Shown: positions 57,536-64,000 of the stretch, piece after piece | Layout: each line of letters opens with the position of its first letter | Numbering within the stretch: the stretch's first letter is position 1 | Assembly: GCA_948146395.1 (NCBI GenBank) | Contig: OX411546.1 | Span: forward strand, 22,608,449-22,672,448 | Source of the DNA: Fragum whitleyi | Taxonomy: Eukaryota; Mollusca; Bivalvia; Cardiida; Cardiidae | Reading direction: 5' to 3' | Length of the DNA: 64,000 nt | Notes under the pieces: generated by a model | Told to the model about the DNA's origin: nothing | Databases searched by the model: none | What the model saw: the letters and a program-made list of their open reading frames with translations, nothing else | Position numbers and translations under genes: made by a program

Positions 57536-57807
57536 CCACAGGCACTTCCATTCAGGATTTCACTACTTTCATATCTCTCTATAATAAATAATAGACAAGG
57601 TAGTGCAGCCGCCATGTTTAAGAGAACGGATGTTTTTTACAAGCATCGTTGGCTTCCGTCACAGGACGTGTTTACTCGTGAGAATCGAGAACCAAAATGC
57701 TTGTAAAAACATCCGTTCCCTTAGAAAATGGCGACTGCACTACCTTGTCTATTATTTATTATAGTGATATAAGGTTGTTATCAAATCCTGAATCCAAGTG
57801 CCTGTGG
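57536..57807. repeat. Long inverted repeat, about 111-bp arms
   Basis: 57536-57646 pairs with 57697-57807 across a loop of about 50 bases. Strongest blocks are AATAATAGACAAGGTAGTGC / GCACTACCTTGTCTATTATT and AACGGATGTTTTTTACAAGC / GCTTGTAAAAACATCCGTT. A 123-codon ORF through the left arm is not credited. Confidence 0.85.
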
Positions 57808-57984
57808 TCTCTGCCTATGTCTTACGAGGAATATGGGAAAAAACGATTGAGGATAAAGAATTCCGTAAAAAATAACAGAGTACACGGCAAATCATGCACT
57901 GTATAAAGAAAAATAGTAATAATTGCATTAGCAACGAAAGAAAATAATTCAATTCAGTGAGGAGGCACAATTTAAGAGAAACAG

Positions 57985-58255
57985 AAAGGCAAAGTTGACA
58001 ATCAAAACCTCTAGACCACAGCTCGAATAGGTGACAACAACTTTATTCCATAAAAATAACATTCAATGGGAGATTTTTAAGAAATAATCCCTATCAATAC
58101 AAAATATTATAATTAAGAAATTAAAGATAAAATGAAAATATCCTATCTTTTAATAATAAAAAAAGATCAAAGCTAGAATAATTGGGGAATTGAATTCGCT
58201 GTCTCCGACTGCGTGCGTATTCGAACCGTGTTTGTCGGTTCAAAGATACTGATCA
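57985..58255 (-). repeat. tRNA-like SINE (family S4), reverse orientation
   Basis: Contains GTGCGTATTCGAACCGTGTT (inverted B-box) and GAATAGGTGACAACAACTTT, matching the copy at 46156-46440. Confidence 0.5.
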
Positions 58256-58499
58256 ATACAAATTCAACAATAACAGTATTTTATTAGGTTTGAAAGTTAA
58301 ATTCTGTTAATGTTTACGAAAGATAATGAGTGACAGGATTTTATTTCCAATATCTTTGCGTTTTGTTCGGAATTATTTGAAATGTCACAGAAAAAGTGGT
58401 TTAGTGTAGGGTCTTAGTTTTTTTATCGATAATCGAAACACCTTTAAAGAATCGTTCGCTACAGATACAGGGGGTATTTTGAATTTTAGCTCTACATAT

Positions 58500-58905
58500 T
58501 AACTTTTTAAGTCTTTGCTAGAACCAGAAAAGTACCTTCAAATTGATTTTGGTTATTCTTTACGACGTTATTTGGCTAGATTTCGCTGTAGTAGCCATAA
58601 AATTAATATTGAACTAGGACGCCATGATGGCATACCAAGAAATGAACGTATCTGTAATTTTTGTTTCATGCAACATAATATTTCTTGTATAGATGATGAA
58701 TTTCATGCTTTTTTCCAGTGTTTTCGATTTCAAGATCTAAGGGCTAATCTTTTATTTTCCTGGTACAAAGGGTACACAACACCCGAAAATTTTTACCGAT
58801 TAATGAACACAAAAGATATCCCAAACCTAAAAAAGCTAGCTTATTTTATTGCAAAAGTAATGAAATTAAAGAACAGCTCATTAGTAAATGAAAAGATCCA
58901 ATAAT
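58500..58905 (+). mobile_element. Non-LTR retrotransposon, C-terminal fragment
   Basis: An open frame of about 130 codons to TAA at 58902-58904. It carries ARFRCSSHKINIELGRH, then NERICNFCFMQHNISC and DDEFHAFFQCFRFQDLR. This R-C-H / C-x2-C / E-x-H-x4-C arrangement is typical of the zinc-binding tail after the reverse transcriptase domain of LINE-type ORF2 proteins. The frame is cut upstream by a stop at 58500-58502 and no polymerase motifs (such as the YADD box) are nearby. It is a dead 5'-truncated insertion. The clade cannot be named from this piece. Confidence 0.65.
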
Positions 58906-59259
58906 TCGAATTTCCTTTAAAAAGGTCGCAACGAATGTGAACGTGGTTGTGAAAAGTTTTGAGGGAAGTCGAGTTTAAATTTTGAGTCTACTTTGATCAC
59001 ACTTAGCGTTCTTAATATTAAGCAGTGTGCATTCTCTGACCAGGCAACTCGCTTCTTTTGGTTCATTTCATTACAAATGCAGTGTATTTTGCTATAAACA
59101 ATATCGTATGCAACTCTTGTCATGAATTTATGATGTAATTTATATGTGTTGTATATAATGGGCCGGTGGCCTATATGTATCTGAAAATGGTAAACTATCT
59201 ATCTATCTTTTGAATTTTAGATCAAATTATATTAGATCAAAATGATAGTAAAAAACCTA

Positions 59260-59322
59260 TGTTGTTAGTACTGATTTGAATCGTCACGTAGAGACGATTC
59301 AAATGAGTACCTACAACATAGG
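59260..59322. repeat. Palindrome
   Basis: CTATGTTGTTAGTACTGATT...GAATCG pairs with CGATTC...GAGTACCTACAACATAG. Confidence 0.8.
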
Positions 59323-59486
59323 GTTTCGTTGAGAAAACAAGATTTAAGACTGGCTATAACCCCCCCCCCCCCTCCCTATTTATCTACAAGTCTGGGTAGA
59401 AAGATACTCTGTGTCTTCGTCGACGTCTTATCCTCGTGTGGTTTTCTGCTGACACATCTGCGAATTAAAACAATTGAATGGAGTTT

Positions 59487-59745
59487 TACGCCGCTTTCAA
59501 CATTCTTTCAGTTATATCGCGGCGGCTATGGCACCCAACAATGTTTTCCTCGTATTTCCCTCACCAGTACAATCACCACATCCTTTCCTAGCCACCAGAT
59601 GCTATCTCACATAGGTCTACGATTATCAACCCACTGGTGAGAGACAAATAGTCAGAGGGAATGAGTGCCGCCCTCGGGGATCGAACCCGGGACTTCTAGA
59701 GTAACAGTTCGATGCGCTACCAACTGCACTACCAACTGCGGCTCT
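59487..59745 (-). repeat. tRNA-derived SINE S1, reverse orientation
   Basis: GATCGAACCCGGGACTTCTA is the inverted B-box; CGCTTTCAACATTCTTTCAG is the inverted tail. A 103-codon + ORF over it is spurious. Confidence 0.75.
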
Positions 59746-59826
59746 GCGAATTAAAGCAAAGTTAAACACGAAAAAAGTAAAACGGAAAACGTGCAAATGA
59801 TTTGTTTGTTTGAAATGGGTTATTTG

Positions 59827-60025
59827 CCGCTTTTAACAATATTTAAGTTAAATCACAGAGGCTGGAGCACCTGGCAATGGTTCCCTGGTATTTCTCACAC
59901 CAGTACTACCATTATATCCTTTCCTAGCCTCCAGCTGCTATCCAAAACAGGTGTTCGATCATCGACCCATTGGTGGAAGGAAACTTGTCGGAAAGGATGG
60001 GTGCCGCCGTCGTTGATTGATAACA
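59827..60025 (-). repeat. SINE S1, reverse orientation, head truncated
   Basis: CCGCTTTTAACAATATTTAA, CTGGTATTTCTCACACCAGT, CCTAGCCTCCAGCTGCTATC and GGGTGCCGCCGTCG. Confidence 0.7.
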
Positions 60026-60035
60026 TGTAATTGAC

Positions 60036-60166
60036 ATTCATTGAGTGCCGTTCAATTTTGAAAAGACGATAGATTCATTGAGTGCCGTTCAATTTTGAAA
60101 AGACGATAGATTCATTGAGTGCCGTGCAATTTTGAAAAGACGATAGATTCATTGAGTGCCTTTTCT
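60036..60166 (+). repeat. 37-bp tandem repeat, about 3.5 copies
   Basis: Units start at 60036, 60073, 60110 and 60147 with ATTCATTGAGTGCC, then CAATTTTGAAAAGACGATAG. Copies are nearly identical (one T/G change in unit 3). The first unit begins at the end of the SINE. Confidence 0.95.
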
Positions 60167-60627
60167 ATCAAAAAACTACCAAATGGAAAAAATCAGTTTT
60201 ACAAAACCTGGAAATTAGCCACAACCATTAAAGCCATATTTTCAACTGATTAACGTTCTTGAGACGAATTTGATAAAATGTTGGCCAATCGTGTGAAATT
60301 AATTCCCGCGCAGAATATACTTTTTTTAAAGAAAAAGCCTTTCCACGACCACACACATCTTGAGGCACACATAATATATGAAAATATTAAAAAGAAATCG
60401 GACCCAGCAGATGTCAATAAGAACACACTGTTTGGAATACACAAAAGGACTACTTTGGATGCCCTCGATGCTTATACGAGATTTTCGAGACGACACTGGG
60501 CCAAACGAAATATGTTACAAGAAATAAAATCAAAGCGATGAAATCACTGTAAGTGGTCGTTACCAAATAGTTGGACAGGATTCTGGTTTTTCAAAGAAGT
60601 TTGAATTTAAAAATCGCGGCATAGCCA

Positions 60628-60754
60628 GCCCTGCGTTCAGGATGAACGGTCTTAACTGTTTTCTAATTTTCCCCGCTTTGCATGGATGTTCACATGCAAA
60701 GCGGGGTAAAATTGGCAAACAATTTGCTCCGTTTTGTCATCCTGAACGCATGGC
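60628..60754. mobile_element. Foldback element
   Basis: GCCCTGCGTTCAGGATGAAC and TTTGTCATCCTGAACGCATG ends; centre CCCCGCTTTGCATGG / CATGCAAAGCGGGG. Confidence 0.85.
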
Positions 60755-60853
60755 TGGGCTCTGCCGACCTGTTAATGAACTCTTACGTACTACTCTGCAT
60801 TGAACGTTCTTTCACAGGAATAAACTAAGAACGGTATCTTATATAATATATTC

Positions 60854-60855
60854 AA

Positions 60856-60954
<99 letters not shown>

Positions 60955-60965
60955 TCTCTCTCTCT

Positions 60966-61058
<93 letters not shown>

Positions 61059-61073
61059 TCTCTCTCTCTCCTC

Positions 61074-61133
<60 letters not shown>

Positions 61134-61290
61134 CCTTTTCATCTCTCTCTCTCTATCTCTCCCTTTTCATCTCTCTCTCCCTTTTCATCTCTCTCTCACT
61201 CACTCTCACTCACTCTCTTCCCCCTTTTCATCTCTCTCTCTCCCTCCCTCTCACTCTCACTCTAACACACACTCGCTCTCTTGTTCGTCC
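60854..61290 (+). repeat. (CT)n microsatellite, about 430 bp
   Basis: CT dinucleotides with scattered interruptions, grading into CTCACT and CCCTTTTCAT variants near the gene. Counterpart of the tract at 49804-49950. Confidence 0.97.
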
Positions 61291-61340
61291 CCACTTTCTC
61301 CCCCATAAAGAATGTACTTTTAATAAGAATTTCAGTCTAA

Positions 61341-61547
61341 TTACCCGCATCTATCTAGGATATTCACGCATTTTCCGTCTACGTAGCCAGGCGGCGATTT
61401 ACATCGTGCGCCAACAGTGCAGGAACCTAACCAATTGATACAATCTTTGTAGTCGTTATGGATGCCTGCTTTCAACACATCCATAGCAACAATGGTATGG
61501 AATGCCACCAAAAACACCATGAATATCCATCTGTGTTCCATCGTCAT
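61341..61547 (-). CDS. Small secreted cysteine-rich peptide, gene 2
   Basis: Paralogue of the 50023-50232 gene. The frame opens at 61547 (MTMEHRW...). The second ATG at 61541 (MEHRW) aligns with the start of gene 1 and is equally plausible. A hydrophobic signal sequence (IFMVFLVAFHTIVA) is followed by a mature peptide with five cysteines and the invariant VGARCKSPPGYVDGKCVN. Differences from gene 1 cluster near the first cysteine (HNDYKDC) and the last one (ILDRCG). An acceptor (GTTGCAG, exon from 61552) precedes the ATG. ATTAAA (61319-61324 on minus) could be a polyadenylation signal. The stop is again in GCGGGTAATTAG. A family A MITE (61581-61843) has inserted just upstream, in what should be the intron. 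Function unknown. Confidence 0.75.
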   Translation of the reverse strand: MTMEHRWIFMVFLVAFHTIVAMDVLKAGIHNDYKDCINWLGSCTVGARCKSPPGYVDGKCVNILDRCG

Positions 61548-61580
61548 AGGTTCTGCAACGTAAAAGTTTCAACTCTTATA

Positions 61581-61843
61581 TGTGACCCGTCACGCGAAAA
61601 CGAACCATCTGGGAACTTTGTAAAATGAATATTTGAAAATAAGGACTGAAGCCAGTATAGATTAACCAGAGGTCGCATTTCAGAAACCCTTTCTCAGGAA
61701 GGTAGAATGATCATTCTAGATTCAGAAAATAAGCACATTGGGAAAAGTTTCGACCCTAGTCAGTCTGCGCAAACCGCGCAGTCTGACAAGGGTCGACACT
61801 TTACGTACTATCCAGATGGTCCCCTTTTGCGTGAGGGGTCACA
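61581..61843 (+). mobile_element. MITE family A, best preserved copy, upstream of peptide gene 2
   Basis: TGTGACCCGTCACGCGAAAA and CCCCTTTTGCGTGAGGGGTC plus ACA. Inner palindrome CGACCCTAGTCAGTCTGCGC / GCGCAGTCTGACAAGGGTCG. 263 bp. Confidence 0.9.
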
Positions 61844-61861
61844 TATATGTATAATACGTAC

Positions 61862-61990
61862 GTTGTGTTTCGTATGAAAAAAATATCTTACGAGGTTGGG
61901 CGAATTGATAATTGTCGAGGCTCTGCCGAAACAATTATCAATTCCCACAACCGAGTTAGATATGTTTTCATACAATACACTAAGTAATTA
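61862..61990. mobile_element. Palindromic element with AATTGATAATTGTC arms
   Basis: TATGAAAAAAATATCTTACG, GAGGTTGGGCGAATTGATAA pairs with TTATCAATTCCCACAACCGA and GATATGTTTTCATA. A partial copy lies at 17232-17300. Confidence 0.75.
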
Positions 61991-62156
61991 TTATATTTAT
62001 CTTCGCATTATGTCATTGTTCTTAAAATATCTATGTGATATCATAGAAAAAGCATATTGAATGTTATCACACGGGTATTTGTTTAGTTACAAGATAAAAA
62101 AAAAAAAAAGAACAAGCCTTCTCATGCTGCTTACGCCATTCCTGGTGTAAACGAAG

Positions 62157-62452
62157 CAGGTGGTGTCGATAAATGTAAGCCTGCGCAGACGCGCAGTCCG
62201 ATCTTAGCCTACACTTCCTGCTTTCTTCTTATTCATTTATTGGAAAACTTACGCAAAACTAATTCAAATGCACAAAAGATGGCAATTTGTTTGAAACAAG
62301 TTTATACTCAGTACGACAAGGATCAATTATTTAGAGAATCATCACATGGGTATTCTTGAAAAGAAGAGCGCATTACATTAAAACACGAATACGTAAATGT
62401 GATTGGTTTTTCATACATCAGTGAAAACAAAAATATTATCCTTTTTTTATTA
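62157..62452 (+). repeat. Direct repeat, copy 1 of 2
   Basis: GCAGGTGGTGTCGATAAATG through CATACATCAGTGAAAACAAA, repeated almost unchanged at 63000-63290. The two copies flank the remnant third peptide gene. Confidence 0.85.
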
Positions 62453-62458
62453 TGTTAT

Positions 62459-62545
62459 TTATCCATCTGTGGTCCATCGAGAAAGATTCTGCAAAATAAT
62501 CAATTAAGTTACCACTCGTATAATTAACCCATCTCAGCCATGCTG
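62459..62545 (-). pseudogene. Remnant of a third peptide gene: first codons and upstream acceptor only
   Basis: On the minus strand, an acceptor (TTTTGCAG), a short leader and ATGGACCACAGATGGAT match the start of gene 1 (MDHRWI). After about six codons the sequence runs into the direct repeat. The upstream sequence (GAGTGGTAACTTAATTGATT region) also matches gene 1. No mature peptide can be encoded. Confidence 0.75.
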
Positions 62546-62816
62546 CTCATGACATACAGGTAAAAAAAACATTGCGAAATTGACACTCATTCCTATCAAA
62601 AAAATCATTTACCCAGCGCTCCAGTAATCCATTCCAAAAACTCACTCGAATCGATCGAAAACGGTTCAAAATGACAGGAAAAAAATCGAAATTGATCAAG
62701 CTGATCAACATTTAATTCGAATCAATCAAAATATTCTACGATTTTATTGGCTGGTCTGGATTTTTAAGTATTTGATTGGTCCGCGAAGTCACACAAACAG
62801 AAAATTACGTATATTA

Positions 62817-62893
62817 TGTTAAAGGGGGGTAATGAATATCGCTAATTTTGTTCATCTTGAACAAATTTAGCGATATTGGAATACCTCCATTTA
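62817..62893. repeat. Palindrome of the GGATTACCTCC repeat
   Basis: AATATCGCTAATTTTGTTCA pairs with GAACAAATTTAGCGATATTG. Same position relative to the remnant as 50576-50650 relative to gene 1. Confidence 0.75.
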
Positions 62894-62999
62894 ATAACTA
62901 TCAAACCTCGCTCCACACACTCATTCAATTTCATTCCAATGTTATTCCGAAATCATTCATCTTGTCCATTTCACGATGTTGATAACTATAATCCTGCTG

Positions 63000-63290
63000 A
63001 AACAGATGGTTTTGACAAAAGTAAGCGTGCGCATACGTACAGTTCGATCTTAGCCTACACTACCTGCTTTCTTCTTATTCATTTATTGGAAAACTTACGC
63101 AAAACTAATTCAAATGCACAAAAGATGGCAATTTGTTTGAAACAAGTTTATACTTAGTACGAAAAGGATCAATTATTTAGAGATTCACCACTTGGGTATT
63201 CTTGAAAAGAAGAGCGCAATACATTAACACACGAATACGCAAATGTGATGAGTTTTTCATACATCAGTGAAAACAAAATTTCTTATAAAG
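63000..63290 (+). repeat. Direct repeat, copy 2 of 2
   Basis: See 62157-62452. Shared blocks include CTGCTTTCTTCTTATTCATT and GGCAATTTGTTTGAAACAAG. Confidence 0.85.
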
Positions 63291-63721
63291 TTAAAAAAAT
63301 AACCGAAAAAAATACGAGCAATTTTCTGATTTGAGATATTTTCAGGAACCTTTTTGTGCGCAAGCATACAAAATAGATGTGTAAAAACTTGTTTTTTGTA
63401 GTTGATATATTCTAACAATTTCTGTTTTTAGTATATAATACTAAAAAAACTTTTTTCTGGTGTTCATTGTTTTTTTCTACTCTATACAAAGTTTTGGTAG
63501 ACAGTGTAGACTAAGATCAGCCTGCACAGGCGTGACGTCTGATCTTATCCTACGTTGTCTGCTTTCTGGTATATTGTTGCATGAAAACTTGAGCCGTCCT
63601 CATTTGAAATTTTAAAAAAAGGCAATTTGTTTGAAGCGAAATTTGAATTCAGCAGTAAATCGTTAGATTAAATTAAATTCCAAGAATAAATATCTTACTT
63701 AAACGCCAGAAACGGCCCGAA

Positions 63722-63787
63722 AAAGATTATAACGTGTGGATAGTTAGTTTTGAAATATGACAAAAGAAAAATATCGCAGTACTTATA
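63722..63787 (-). promoter_or_regulatory. Putative promoter of the peptide gene 2 locus
   Basis: Minus strand TATAAGTACT (63778-63787) and TAACTATCCACACGTTATAA match the gene 1 promoter block at 52229-52282. The donor has changed from GTGAGT to GTTATA, so splicing from it may be impaired. Confidence 0.4.
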
Positions 63788-63868
63788 AAGAGACAAAGAA
63801 AGACTGTTTTGATACAAAGAATGACGAACGATTTACTCATCCCATTTATGAGTAAACAAACAAAACAC

Positions 63869-64000
63869 TTTTTAGCTCACCTGAGCTCAACGTGTTCAAG
63901 ATAGATGAGCTTTTTTATCACATTTTGCCGTCGTGCGTCGAAAGTCGTCAACAATTCTTTAAACACTTTCTCATCGGTAACCAGTTAGCAGATTTCAACT
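63869..64000 (+). mobile_element. HINE-like element family 1, 5' end, cut by the window edge
   Basis: TTTTTAGCTCACCTGAGCTC with decayed hairpin, GCCGTCGTGCGTCG and the beginning of a monomer. Confidence 0.7.

Noticed and set aside
57335..57706. 123-codon + strand ORF
   Set aside because: Half of it is one arm of the long inverted repeat; no domain and no splice signals.
60036..60166. CRISPR-like regular repeat
   Set aside because: Units are directly adjacent without spacers, in an animal genome; it is a minisatellite.
60278..60541. 87-codon + strand ORF of mixed composition (LANRVKLIPAQN...)
   Set aside because: It looks less repetitive than the other spurious ORFs, but I recognise no homologue, acceptor or polyadenylation signal, so it is not called; a protein search could revive it.

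Overview
The window is animal nuclear DNA, most likely from a bivalve mollusc. It is AT-rich, gene-poor and intron-rich. Its exons have GT/AG splice sites and tens of kilobases of interspersed repeats surround them. There are no operons, ribosome binding sites or CRISPR arrays. The bivalve call rests on a repeat class with inverted ends, terminal hairpins, CCGT-type microsatellites and cores of 120-170 bp tandem monomers. This resembles the bivalve pearl/HINE (non-autonomous Helentron) elements. It is an inference from architecture, not a database match.

Layout. 1-23.5 kb is a dense repeat field carrying four related, phase-matched, stop-terminated exons on the + strand (2878-3134, 12694-12923, 14035-14378, 19099-19331). 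Each encodes a short, very basic Arg/Lys/Glu-rich domain. They look like duplicated or alternative 3'-terminal exons of one gene whose 5' part is not visible. Near-identical 1.1 kb repeat segments at 1-1093 and about 22390-23469 bracket the array. 23.8-42.4 kb holds a complete small actin-binding gene of the transgelin/Mp20/calponin family. It has four exons encoding 175 aa, a 15.2 kb first intron full of transposon remnants, and a third intron containing decayed tandem copies of the 3' half of exon 3. 42.4-49.6 kb has SINEs, foldback elements and no recognisable gene. 49.6-64 kb has two minus-strand genes for small secreted cysteine-rich peptides (50023-50232 and 61341-61547). Each sits beside a long (CT)n tract, the first of which adjoins a 200-N assembly gap. 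A decapitated third copy lies at about 62.46-63.8 kb. A non-LTR retrotransposon C-terminal fragment lies at 58.5 kb, together with several palindromic elements.

Most of the remaining sequence is repeats. I distinguish hairpin-ended HINE-like elements in several terminal families, at least five short inverted-repeat (MITE-like) families, several foldback palindromes, and tRNA-derived SINEs. Most long open reading frames in the window are chance or repeat-derived. No pathway links the three genes. The points of most interest are the exon array, the exon-3 echoes in the transgelin intron, the duplicated peptide locus and the shared terminal architecture of the repeat superfamily.
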